NCBI RefSeq assembly: GCF_001949145.1
Contig: NW_019091381.1
Coordinates: 3,090,694 to 3,154,693, forward strand
Source: Acanthaster planci
Taxonomy: Eukaryota; Echinodermata; Asteroidea; Valvatida; Acanthasteridae
DNA: 64,000 nt
Reading direction: 5' to 3'
The notes under the pieces are model-generated. The model was not told where the DNA came from, did no database searches, and saw only the letters and a program-made list of their open reading frames with translations. Below, in pieces: positions 1 through 10,586 of the stretch. How positions within the stretch are numbered: the stretch's first letter is position 1; every line of letters starts with the position of its first letter. A program made the translations under genes and the position numbers.

Positions 1-636
1 TATATATTGGCATCTGTAAAAATATTGCGTTGAAGATTATTTGGCATAGTGCTAAGTGGCACATAATGTATATGTCATTATTTTATAAGAGTTATACAAC
101 AGTTCTTAAGTTCTCCAATTTCGAAGTAATTTTGCCCACATCTTGGGGATTTATTACTAACACAACTGGTGAATATTTTGTTGATTAGTGTTCGGTATGG
201 CCTCTGTGCGTGAACTGTTGAGGGGGCTACAAGTAGGGAAAATGGTTGGTGCTTACATTTCCTTTCGGTCCTCGCACGCAGTTTATTCATGATCACTGGA
301 GAATAAATGCACAAGTAAAGTTGAATGGAGTACTTTTGCTCCAGGATCGGGCGTTGTGACCCCCTGTATAGCAGGCACTGTAACTAGCTTGCCACTTCAT
401 GGATCGTCTGTGAGCAAGGTGGTCGGGGGCAAATGATGGCCCAAGTTGAAGATGATGGTCGTTCTGAGTGGGCACACCCTGCCTACTCAGTCAGGCATGA
501 CAGAGGAGAGGATCAGCTACAGCATGGTTTTGCCTTTGCTGGTGTCATAAAGTATTGGGTTTGTTTAAGTCTTGGGTCGGAATTGTAGGGACTAAATGCC
601 CCCCGTGGATCCATTTTTTTTTTCTTCTGAAATCAG
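1..636 (+). other. intron sequence of the left-edge gene
   Basis: This stretch precedes the first visible exon of the gene that ends at 3244. Short open frames exist on both strands, but none is conserved-looking or flanked by good splice sites. The last 20 bases are the pyrimidine tract and CAG acceptor for the exon at 637. Confidence 0.5.
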
Positions 637-3244
637 TGACGAGGATGAAGCCAACCCAATGGTCGCCGGCTTCCAGGAGGAGCTCGATTCCGACGACGAG
701 GTGTCAGTCTTCAAGCCCACCAGTTCCACCCAGCAGGCCCCACCTCTCACCAGCTACGACGTGGACCTGTCCAGCGAAGAGGATGATGAGCCCATCGTGG
801 CAAAAGACAGGGACTTATCCGACGAAGACCATACGCCCATGGCATCCTCAGTGTCATCGTCAAGACAGCACAAGCCAGACCGAGGGACAAGTGTGCCGTC
901 AAGTTCCCCCGGAGGAAGAAACGGTGGCAAATCGAAGATGACCAACAAGAAGTCAAGAGAGAGTGATGGAGAATCACCGTTGTTCCCCGAGCAACCGGCA
1001 ACCACAGACAGTGTCAGCGAGAACGAACAAAGTCAAGAGGTAGGCTAGAGTTACCTGACGTTTTGCCCACGCTGCTTGACCCGAACTTGACCTTATTTCC
1101 TAAAGCTTGCCCCGAGAGTCGGGATGAAGTTAGACCAAGACATCAATTAAGGGAATTTCCTCAATTTGAGGAAACACTGATGCTTTGCCACAAGAGCTAC
1201 CTATGACTCAAAACTGTAAATCAGCTTTTACACGACAGAGAATAAGTTAAAGTCTAAGAATTTTCAATTAAACAGGCTCTTGATTCATCAGTCACTAAGT
1301 AACCGACTGGATGCAACTTTGCTTTTTCTTGGTAGCACATCAGTAGAACATCAAGCCAGACCACCGACCAAGACACATCGCCTGTTTCCCCCATGATCCA
1401 ACTCCAGCAAGAGGACTTCAACTTCCTAGAGAACGTTGGATCTTCCAAGAAGCCTAGCCTAAAAAGTAAGCCAGTAATCTCTAGACAGAACTGTTCACTA
1501 AAAAAAACCCTGATTTTGTCCTGTGACAGTATTTCATCAGAGTTTGTTGCAATGAAGTGTCAACTACCAGTGAGAAACTAACTTGAAAAATGATCGGACT
1601 GAGATTTGAACCCAGGACCACCAGAATGCTGTTTTGGGGGCTCCACTGACTGAGCTACAGGGCCTTCACCCTGCAGATTTGCCCAACGAGAATTTCGATA
1701 CTGTCCTGTAAAAATTTCCGCAGCCTTCCAATGATGCATAATATGTGGCCGTACTGAAAACCAGCTTCGGAAAGAAGAGTTTGTCCTCGGATGTGTAGCT
1801 TACTGTAGGCTGGAAGAAAATGTGATAAAAGGAGACTGAAGGAAATGTCAATTTAATTCTGTGGGGATAGGTCTGGTAGGCCCATAACAACTGGCTTTTG
1901 CATTGGGTTTGGCATACCTCAGAAAAACCAAGTCCAACAGCCTCTGTGCACAAAGTCCCACATGGGTGTATAACTTGGTGTGAATGGGGAAGGTTAGGGC
2001 CAGCAACCCTTCGGGGGTTAGGGTTAAGATGGCACAGTGAAAGCTGTGACCATACCACATGATGCTTGTGCATCTCTCTTCCCCTTGTTCCCATGTTGAC
2101 TCTAGATCACAGAACGCGCAAGATTTGTCCAACAAGATTTCATGAAAGCTAGCCATCAACAGCGCCCTTGGCTGTGGATGATTGATGCAAGCAAATGCGA
2201 ATTCTCAACGGCAGGTCTCATTGTCTGTAGAATACTCAGAGTTTTATTTCCTTGCCTGTGTTGAAGTTTGTCGGTACTTTCCAATTGACAGAGAGGCCCT
2301 CCCTGCCAGCGGATGACTTTGACAATCTCCTGTCTGTCACTAAGGACGAGGACATCAGTGACACGGACACCATGACGAGCACCAGCACCAGCAGCTCAGC
2401 CGTCAAGAAAAAGAAGCACAGGAGCAGGGACAAGGACCGGGTAAGTTGGGCAGCTTTTCCCTCCCTAGAAATTTCAAGCAGTGGCGAGAGAGCTCCTTGA
2501 GCGTCTTGTCTCGGCGGCCTTTGCACTGTACGGGCAAGCCTTGAAGTCCAATACGCCTCACGGTGCCCCCGTGCGAGGTGCAGGAGGAAGCCCACTGTGG
2601 ACCGTTTCAGAGTCACTGTCTCGGGTCAAGTTCACAGAGCTGGCAAGCACAGAAATTGGCTAAACACAGGGGAATGTTTGTTTTGCAAAGCCAGGTCACC
2701 AGCCCGGATGGCATGTGAAGGGTGCTGCTTGTAACTGGTTCTCTGTGCGTTCCTGCTCAGCCCAGAAATCCGCTTAAAATTTTTTATCTGACTAGCTGCT
2801 CCATAGAAGTGGGCATTGACCTGCCTTCTGGGAGACCGTCTGAAGCACAGTCGATGGATATTGGGACATTCTGTCTTTAGTAAAAATCACGTTGTCCGCT
2901 CTCAAGCCCAAGGTTCACTTTAGAGACACCATCTTGAAACTTGTCAGAGAAATCCACAATGTCGTCTTCAAGACTCATCGATCCACCCCCCTTTGCAGGA
3001 GGACGACAGGGGCTCACGTAAGCACAAACACAAGAAGCACAAGGAGAAGAAGCCACACCGAGGAGAAGAAGTCGCACCAAGCGAGAAGGAGTCCCATCGC
3101 GACAAGGGGGACAAGGAGAGGAAGAAGAAGAAGTCGTCGTCGTCATCGGCCAGCAAGGAGGACGGAGAGGCCTACGCCAAGACGAGGAAGGAGTACGATG
3201 CACTAGAGGCCTTCCTGGAGGGACCCGGCTACGAAGTGCTGTGA
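637..3244 (+). CDS. 3' end of an unassigned gene; acidic then Lys/His/Ser-rich C-terminus (4 coding exons)
   Basis: Four exons chain in phase: 637-1039, 1360-1465, 2292-2440 and 2999-3244 (stop TGA 3242-3244). The first begins with one base of a split codon, so the gene starts left of the window. Acceptors follow pyrimidine tracts (CAG at 634-636, 2289-2291, 2996-2998); donors are GTAGGC, GTAAGC and GTAAGT. The visible 300 residues are low complexity. First comes an acidic part with SDDE, SSEEDDEP and SDED clusters, then a Ser/Pro stretch with two short hydrophobic-acidic motifs (DFNFLENV and DDFDNLL). Last is a basic tract rich in KHK and KKKK and a poly-Ser run, ending in a short hydrophobic tail (EYDALEAFLEGPG). 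The polypeptide is probably disordered. DFDNLL-like motifs could dock onto a partner, but that is inference. I compared it with AP-3 delta, which has a similar Lys-rich region, and the match fails outside composition. Exons are well supported; identity is unknown. The second exon's acceptor (CAG 1357-1359) was chosen by phase and is the weakest junction. Confidence 0.6.
1594..1664 (-). repeat. degenerate tRNA-like sequence (SINE head or tRNA pseudogene)
   Basis: Read on the minus strand, the segment starts GGCCCTGTAGCTCAGTCAG, which resembles the acceptor stem and A box of a tRNA. About 30 bases later it has GGTTCAAATCT, close to the B-box consensus GGTTCGAATCC. Total length is about 71 bases. 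The anticodon stem and the acceptor stem do not pair fully, so it is unlikely to be a working tRNA gene. It lies in an intron of the left-edge gene. Confidence 0.5.
1850..2027 (-). repeat. copy of the TTAACCCTAAC-ended MITE family (5' part)
   Basis: In reverse orientation this is the same element as 42367-42591 and 61117-61339. All three share the order 'CCCCAAGGGTTG'-like start, 'CCCCATTCACAC', 'GGACTTTG', 'GAGGTATGCC' and 'CCTATCCCCACAGAATTAAA'. The TTAACCCTAAC terminus is at the high-coordinate end (ttaa 2024-2027). The opposite terminus is missing. It sits in the intron between exons 1360-1465 and 2292-2440 of the left-edge gene. Confidence 0.7.
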
Positions 3245-3461
3245 AGAAAGTCCCTCGACGAATCGCGCGTGTGCTGCCACTTTGCATGACCAAAACCCTC
3301 CTCACAGATGTCTGCAACTTTACACTGGATGGTTGTGACTGCACTCGATCCACTGCTGTGGGGCCCCCTAGGTCTGAGATTCATGGGGGGGCTTCCGAGC
3401 AGAAAAGAATTGTACAGAGGGGAAATATGTGCCAATCAAGTAGTCGAAAGCCAGCCAAGGC

Positions 3462-3467
3462 AATAAA
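3462..3467 (+). terminator. candidate poly(A) signal of the left-edge gene
   Basis: AATAAA lies 218 bases after the stop codon at 3242-3244, a normal distance for a short 3' UTR. No transcript data support it; the assignment is by position only. Confidence 0.45.
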
Positions 3468-3605
3468 CTCAACGTAACATTACGGCCGGTAACTCGCTTT
3501 TGCTCAGCCAAAGGAGCTCTGACGCCTATATTAAATTCAAATATTGAGGAACAGCTCAACAAGACTTCGGCCGGGTTATCAGTTTTAGCTCAAAGTAATC
3601 GTGTT

Positions 3606-3850
3606 CGCCTGGAGCAGAAGCACCCCCACAGTGGCTGAAAAGAGCCATGTTGGTCGGGGGTGTTCATTTTGTTGGTAGCAATTTAATGCGCGCATTTCCT
3701 CGTTGTTTGTGAACCTAAGGAGCCTGCGTCGCTAGGGAAATCGCACCCTCTATCGGCCCAGCTCGGGGGCTCCTAGCAGCCGAGGTCAGCCGTGTCTGTA
3801 AAACGGACTGGGCAGCAACGGTCTCACACTCAAGTTTGCTAAGCAACAAA
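3606..3850 (+). repeat. dispersed repeat, partner of 46017-46310
   Basis: This segment and 46017-46310 share a long interrupted match. Shared blocks include GAGCAGAAGCACCCCC, GAAAAGAGCCATGTTGGT, TTTGTTGGTAGC, CGTTTGTGAACC (with small changes), a GGAGCCT...GCTAGG block and CAAGTTTGCT. No coding potential or clear terminal inverted repeat was seen. It is an interspersed repeat of unknown class. Confidence 0.65.
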
Positions 3851-5811
3851 AGAGAAGAGTTGCACTTAACCAAAGCTGGACTCCCTTGCTTGGTTTTTCC
3901 CTAAGAGCAGAAATTCACCAAGGAAGAAATTTCCCACGTGGCATGTAATGTTAGTCGTATTCACTCTTTCACTGAACAAAGCTGATTTACAAACACGCTG
4001 TTTCATTCTACCCAAAAAAAAAATTCAAAAAGTGCAAAGTTTTCTTCAAATTGGTAACCAGTAAGCATGAATGTGTCTCATTTGTTTGAAGAAGTATGCA
4101 AGTGTATTTGATGTTAGACACAATTGTAAGATGATCCTTTGTTCAAGTTGATTGACAAAGCAAGCAATGCAAAGATTTAATCAGTTCTTGTTGTAAAAGT
4201 TCATGTACATAGAGCAAAGAGGTCTACCGGCCTGAATAACGCCAGCGGCCAGTCACACAGATTTACAGAGCAGGTGGGACATGTCACCCCTTCCAAATGT
4301 GGAGGGACCCATGTTTCGTTTGGTCCGGCCTCAGAAGCCAGTCCATGCATCTGATGCTGGAATTACCTCAGTGGAAGACGATGCCTGAGCTCAAGTTCCC
4401 TAGCCAAACTGCCTACTTTCGTTCACGTAACTGATACTTTGCTGTTGGGCGAGTAAATTTGCTGAGCAAGGTTTTATGTAAGGGGGCACTTATCTCTTCA
4501 AACGCTAATGAGCAATGGAGGCCAAAGTTGACGGAAAATGGAATGAACCAGTGCGGTATTCCAACCGTACATGCCCAAAATGCTGCGCATCTGATGTGAT
4601 TTTGACGCACGTGCGAGGGTCTGCCCTATCAACACGGCCCTACACAGACACGTGCGCGTGATTTGATCTGCAACAACTGGCTCATTGTGTCCATTTTCAC
4701 GATGACAATCCACTATTTATTACAATGGTATCCATCCATCAGGAATTGGAATTTTCAGTTTCTTAATGAGCTTTGCATTTTTACATCTCTGCACAGTAAT
4801 ATCTTTTTCTTCTTGTGTACTTGAGCGCCTATAATTCCAACTCGACCTGAAATGGAGCCAGTCCCAGCTGTCTGCCCGAGGCAGTCAGGATCGTCCATGA
4901 AATAACTGTACACCACAACTTGTTGAAGGCCCGACACTCTGGTTTGTTCTAACATCCCCTAACCTCAGCTAGGTAGGACTCGGCTAACAAATTCACACTT
5001 TGGAGTTGTCTCCCTAAATTGCTCGAAGGTGAATATACATGAATTTGCAGTACATGTGTACATATGAGCCCTAACAGTCCCAAATCCTCCGATTTCAATG
5101 TGATTTTACATACATCCTAGCTGTCCCATTACTCTAACAAAAACTCAAAAATTGGCCTATTTTTAAGTGGCAGGTTTACTGCAAATGAATTCTGTAAAGT
5201 TTTCAATTTGTAACAGGTTGGGCATCATTTTGTGAATGGAATGTGATATCGTTTTGTTTTTTTTTGAGGGGGGGTTAGGATGGCGGGTGGGGTGAATGTA
5301 ACTGAGATATTTTAGTACTTACTGAAAAAGAAAGCTGTGTTTTTGTTGTAAACAGTACTGTATTGAAGAAGTATTACTCACCATGCTTAGGCATGTGCTG
5401 TATTGCTCCATGGAGCCAGTGATTTTTTTGCATTTTTTTAATCATTTGTGTTGACTTCAAAGTCATTTTAAATAAGTGAAACTCTTTGTGGGGATATTTT
5501 CATTGCAATCATTGAAGGAGCTAAAAAAAACCGCAATAATTATCGATTATGTTGGTTATACTCCCAGTAGACACAGTCAGACTGTGACGAAGGTCATAGC
5601 TGGATCATTTAGCAGTGGGTGGAAATAGGACATTAACCTGTGGGAAATAGATGACGCGGCTGGCTACCATAGAGGTACAGGCCATGGTTAGCCACAGCCA
5701 AGTCATTCAGGCACGTCCTTAGCCACATGGGGATGAAGCATGTAGGAAACTGCTCGACGTTAACCTACTCATGTAGGAAAGTGTGAGACAGCACCTGTGC
5801 AGGGAATGGGC

Positions 5812-5832
5812 TGGTCAGTGGTTCGAATCTCC
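5812..5832 (+). repeat. tRNA B-box-like motif, possible SINE fragment
   Basis: GGTTCGAATCTCCC fits the RNA polymerase III B box almost perfectly. I could not find a matching A box at the usual 30-60 base distance upstream, so this is at best a fragment of a tRNA-derived SINE. It lies just before a foldback element at 5899. Confidence 0.35.
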
Positions 5833-5898
5833 CTCCGGACAATTTTCTTTTTCTGTGTCAAAGAGGAGCAAGCCCCACACCAGGCCCACTTAAGACCA

Positions 5899-6021
5899 AT
5901 AGAGGGTTTGCGTGGCTGCCATCTTGCAGACCAGAGCTTTTGTTCCATGGGGTATGCACAAAGAATTCCCTGTGGAACAAAAGAGCTGCCCTGCAAGATG
6001 GCTACCATGCATAGCCTCTAT
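5899..6021. repeat. foldback MITE, family 'GCCATCTTGC', copy 1
   Basis: The two halves are reverse complements with some mismatches. The left arm reads ATAGAGG, GGCTGCCATCTTGCAG and CTTTTGTTCC. The right arm reads GGAACAAAAG, CTGCAAGATGGC and CCTCTAT. Two further copies are at 54855-54976 and 55440-55567. Length is about 123 bases, too short to code, so it would be a non-autonomous element. Confidence 0.8.
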
Positions 6022-8210
6022 AGGAAATGACCGATCTCTCTGTCCTGTCAAGAGTGCAACCCTGCTAGATTTTTTCTCCCCACCCCGGAGATCTCATCAG
6101 ATTTGTCGATGTGAACAAAATTAATCCATGTTTCAAAGGTATCCCTCATGCTCCTACGGACTTTGCCCTGTCTAGTTTGGGAATAACAGCTGGAAAAATC
6201 ACTACATGTCTGTAAACTCCTCCTCTAAACTTGTATTCACTGCACAAAGTCCACAGCTTCCCAGCAAGCCCACTCCATCATGTAGCTCACGTTGATTTTC
6301 AGTGCGACAGAATTGTGTTTCAACATTACCATTCTTGGAAGAGTGCAGATTATGTAAATCTTTGCATTGAGCGACTCAGAGGTGCAGCTGTCCGCTTTTT
6401 TAGAGAAAAAAAACCAGCTGTGTTCTATGTCAATGTAGAAACCAGCCATGATTTCTGGGTGTGTAGAAATGAATGTCACTTTTCCTATAATATACCATCT
6501 TTAGTGTAAATTGTGTACTGACGCATCAAAGATAAACGGCGAAGGATTGGCATTTCCTATGCAAAAATTACAGCAAAGAATGAAGTGGTCTATCATCCAA
6601 TCCATAATTTTTCGGGTATTACTGTGGAATATGGCAGAGATCAAGTGACATTCATTTTCAATTATAATTCCAGTTTTCTGCTTTTGGGGGTTTTTTTTAC
6701 CGAGGGGGTCTATGTCTTAGTGTGATTTTTTTAATCCACTCCAGGAATTATGCGAAAATCCGCTCCTTGTATGGTCATTAAAAATGTCAATATGTAAATA
6801 CTTGTAAACCTTAATATAATGAAAGACATTATAGAGGTGTATTGCGACATGACCATTACGTAAGCTGGATTAAAGTGGGAATTAAAAAAAATCAAGAATC
6901 ACCAAAACTACAGAACTAATTTTCACCTGGCTGTTATTTGTGATTGTACTGAAATTATTGACTGCTGTTGGGCAGTGTCTGGCTGAAGTTGAATTCAGTT
7001 GGAAAGCACCGGAGTATTCTACCTTGCCCACGAGATTTCAGTTGGACAACGAAATAATGCCGCAGAAATACACCAGCCATGTCTGTAGTCACATAGCACA
7101 AATGCTTCTGAAGCAGTCACTCACCTGCAGAACTTCATTACAGCCGTCAACAGAGCATGCAGAGAACCAAGCTGGACACTGCCTTCACACCTTCCTCCCC
7201 AATCCTTGCCTTTCTTTCCAATTAAAAAAACGGTTGTCAAAGGTCATGACCCTGCAACCTTTCACCTCTGACCTCTTCCCATAGCCAAATCATGGAGATA
7301 CAGGTAGGATAGAGGGTTTCCATCTAAAAAGCATGCAGCGTTAGTGTTCCACTCTAAGCTAGTAGCCACATGCAAGACATAGCACCAACTCACAGCTACT
7401 TTTCCTTTCCACTTGACATTAGAAGTTGTGAGATTTTAAGAGGCAAGGGAGTTCTAAAATCTCTGGCCATCGCATGGAACTTGCCAGTCAAGGTTCCCTA
7501 GAGAAATTACTGTGCCTTTATTTATTAAGGGACACATCACAGTGGGACAAGATTAAGACCGGTCACTGATCCAAGCAACTCCGTAAGCAACTTCATTGAA
7601 TGCATATACGATCTTTATTATATACAAATCCCGTCATGATTGAGCATGAAATACATTACATTTCACCAATGTTAACAGCGACAACAGTGCACAAATTTAA
7701 TTTGAATAGGGTAACGTTTGGAGGTAGGAAACAAATGGGATTAATCACCGCCACGGAAACTTTTAATTCCTTAAAAAAAAAAGAAATCATGAGGGGAGAG
7801 AGGATTAACTGTGAGCTAAAAACCTATTACAAAGGGAATACAGGAGAGGCACCATTATAATATTCCTGATTACTAAATTCTTAAATGTTTTGAATCGGTC
7901 CCATGACTGAAAGAAGACTGTACACCCTTTAATTTGAAAACTCGCCATTGTTACAAATTAATGGTACACAAATTAATCATAAATCTTCTTGCTAAAGATG
8001 TTGGTGATTACTGACGATCAACACGAATGCTGCCCAATGCTCACGGGCGGAGATTTCTTGTCACACTTGGGGGGGGAATGATTTCTGACAGCTCAGCACG
8101 GCCTCCATCCCAGGTGAGATCATGATGCTGGAGTTGGTAGTGCAGGCTAAGGGTGTACATAGTGACTTTAAAAAGTGGGGGAATATTTATATTGGTAATT
8201 CCCCGGGGTC

Positions 8211-8247
8211 AAAAAGTGGGGGGCAGGACCTACCCCCCCCCCACTTT
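8211..8247. repeat. short G-run/C-run hairpin
   Basis: AAAAAGTGGGGGG is followed after a short loop by CCCCCCCCCCCACTTT, forming a stem with a G-rich strand. It may be part of a larger decayed foldback, since a related AAAAGTGGGGGAAT occurs at about 8170. The G run could also form other secondary structures. Confidence 0.5.
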
Positions 8248-9692
8248 GTGGCTATTTGACATCCGCATGGCTGTGCACTAGTGACTAATGCTACTTTTTC
8301 CCGCACTACATCGGCATTTGTGACTCGTTTCACTCATGGTTGATTAACTGTTGCTTTGAGTTTTATCACAGTAGTCTAGCAAAAGGCCGATCCAGTAAGT
8401 TCAGGCATGCAACTTGGACTTTGACAAAAAAAAAAAGGACAAACTGACTTTCTTCAATGTTTTTCAATTTTCAACGGCATGAGTGTGAAATGAAAAAAAC
8501 AACAAAGATATCAGCTGATCGGGGGAAAGTTGCATTCCTGAGTGAGCCCCGCCCACTGCTAACATGGGCACCAATAACGTGTTCTTCTCCAATGCCACAC
8601 TCAGGGGGAGTTTAGTGGAAAACAATATATCCACAAAACAATCAGCAGTGGTTTAGAGGTCCCTACAGCAGCGTAGGGTCTACGGTATACATGTATATTT
8701 ATGTTTGCCTACTTGCGTTCTACATCAACACCTTTCTGGTATACTCAGGAGCCTCAAGATTTTAAAAGGGATTGTTTGGAAAATTCTGATGAAAAAAAAA
8801 ATCAAGAAATCGGGCAAGATATTGATGAATCTCACCTCTGCACATTACGTATTCCAGCCATGCCTATCATACACGCGTGCATGCATGCCAGACTATTATG
8901 CGGGTATCCTGGACATAAATTATGGCCGGTCAGAAAACAATGGGCGGGGGCTTAAGGGATCGGCCGATTTGGTGGGAGGAACGTTGCCTCTCCCCGAAAC
9001 AATTCCACAGAGAACTACACCTGAGCGACCATCTTCCCCCAATCTCTGGCTCTACTTTAAAAATTTGCCACAATTAATGCATTTGCAATAAAATGATTAA
9101 ATTATTAATTACATTAAGGGGATGAATTGTACACTATTTTCATGAAAACCGATTTAGAAAGTGTGCTTAGAATGAAACATAAATACGCAATAAAAGTACA
9201 GGAAAATGGCTGGAGGAAAACTCACTTCGGCTTTTTATGACAGCCTTTTTTTAAAATAAAAAATAGATCTCTCAAGGACTCTGTACTTTGGAAACTGAAG
9301 TCTGCCAAAAAAAGACAAATCTCATATTGTTGGCTGTCCATTTCAAACAATAATATTACCAGATATGTTATTCCTTTCTTCTTTTGAAATCTGGAATTAT
9401 CGAACAGTCTTCCACGAATAATCTATTAATATAGCTATGATGTATGCCTTCACGGTATAAAAATATCCTTTATAAGAGGGAGAGAAAATTATTTCTCAAC
9501 TCTGCAAGCGCTCTGTACAAAATAATTCCACCTTATGATCAAAAAAAAGACCACGACACAGCTTACACCTTGGCCATTTCTCAATCCCAGGCAAATTGAG
9601 AAATCCAGCTTATGGATTTCAAATATCCATGGCCCCTTTTTGCCAAGGATGGCATATAAAAAAACCTTCACTCGCACTGCTCTTGAACAGAC

Positions 9693-9830
9693 TGAAGCCA
9701 CCGGCGGCCATCTTAGTGTGCCAAACACAAAGGCGATTGTTGGCTCACTGTGCAATTGCAATTATTGTTTGCTGCAAGCCTTTGCATTACCTTTGCATTT
9801 GGCATGGTAAGATGGCTGCCGGTGGCTTCA
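9693..9830. repeat. foldback MITE with AAGATGGC-containing arms
   Basis: The left arm starts TGAAGCCACCGGCGGCCAT and the right arm ends ATGGCTGCCGGTGGCTTCA, so the terminal inverted repeat is over 20 bases with one mismatch. Inner parts also pair (TGTGCCAAA against TTTGGCAT). Length is 138 bases. It resembles the 5899 family in carrying an AAGATGGC core but has different ends. Confidence 0.75.
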
Positions 9831-10128
9831 ATGACCAGTGTAGACTGACTAAGGGCACTGTGAGTCCAGATTTCTCTTATACGGTGTCCATGCTTTTTGC
9901 CTGCACATGCAACCTCTGCTAGGAAGCCACTATCTCTTTGAACGCACAATGCTTCAACATGGTGGCTGGCTTGAGCCACCGGCTAGCAATGAGGCAGGTC
10001 TTTTGACAAACCCTCCAACTTGACAACCAATACACCGATAACGTCTTTGTCCATGCAAGTAGCAACCTTCCCAACCCATCTGACTGACTGTATATGTGTA
10101 ATTTTGTAAATTTGTCCGTACATGTACT

Positions 10129-10187
10129 TTAACCCTAACCCTCCTCAATCCTTCACCTGTTGGACGACTGACGAGTGTTAGGGTTAA
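10129..10187. repeat. 59-bp micro-copy of TTAACCCTAAC foldback element
   Basis: It begins TTAACCCTAACCCTCC and ends GTGTTAGGGTTAA, so the ends pair as a hairpin and TTAA is present at both edges. A copy identical at 57 of 59 positions lies at 12193-12251. Both look like internally deleted versions of the 220-bp family at 42367 and 61117. Confidence 0.8.
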
Positions 10188-10547
10188 GGGACCCCATTGG
10201 AAATAAGCCTGTGTAATTGGCTTGCTTGGGTTATCCCAGAATGAATCAACCGTATCTTGTTTTCTCTGTGTACGATTGTTGCGTAGTTGATTGATTTCTG
10301 AATAAAACAATAAAATAATAATTCTAAGTTTACCAGCATCATTCCATTTTCTTGTAGACCTTTAAAAGGAAAATCCCTGGAAAAACAAACTCGACCTAAA
10401 TCCAACAGCACCCACATCAAAGAATTATTTAGCCCGTCAGTTAGCCAAAGACAGTAAGTCGGGTTCAATACGGTTCTAATGCACATGGCTTCTATGATTT
10501 CCTAAAAGATTCATCTGTGCCAGCGCTGCAGTATACGTCAGGTTGGA

Positions 10548-10553
10548 TTTATT
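10548..10553 (-). terminator. candidate poly(A) signal for GCLM
   Basis: AATAAA on the minus strand lies only 34 bases past the GCLM stop codon. This would give an unusually short 3' UTR, so a more distal signal is quite possible. Confidence 0.3.
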
Positions 10554-10586
10554 TTGGCATCATTACACCAGCCAGCCTATCTCCAG

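Larger units (their letters stand above)
3851..10586. other. intergenic region between left-edge gene and GCLM, no gene seen
   Basis: About 6.7 kb of AT-leaning sequence with many short random open frames. I found no exon with flanking splice sites and recognisable protein. It holds foldback elements at 5899-6021, 9693-9830 and 10129-10187, a tRNA-like B box near 5812, and a G/C hairpin at 8211-8247. The two flanking genes converge here, so their 3' UTRs may extend into it. Confidence 0.55.

Noticed and set aside
596-636. Start codon at 596 for the left-edge gene
   Set aside because: The sequence from 611 is a pyrimidine tract ending in CAG, a splice acceptor. Exon phase shows that the gene continues from further left.
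1594-1664. Functional tRNA gene
   Set aside because: Anticodon and acceptor stems do not pair properly; more likely a SINE head or pseudogene.
637-3244. AP-3 complex delta subunit C-terminus
   Set aside because: Only the Lys-rich composition is similar. The characteristic motifs and the long C-terminal ear of AP-3 delta are missing and the protein stops soon after the basic tract.
2968-3353. Minus-strand open frames opposite the last exon of the left-edge gene
   Set aside because: They are the antisense reading of a Lys/Ser-rich coding exon and have no splice or conservation support.
10129-10187. Interstitial telomeric repeat (TTAACCCTAACCC)
   Set aside because: Only two partial telomere-like units, present in inverted form at both ends of recurring elements with TTAA edges; this is a MITE terminus.
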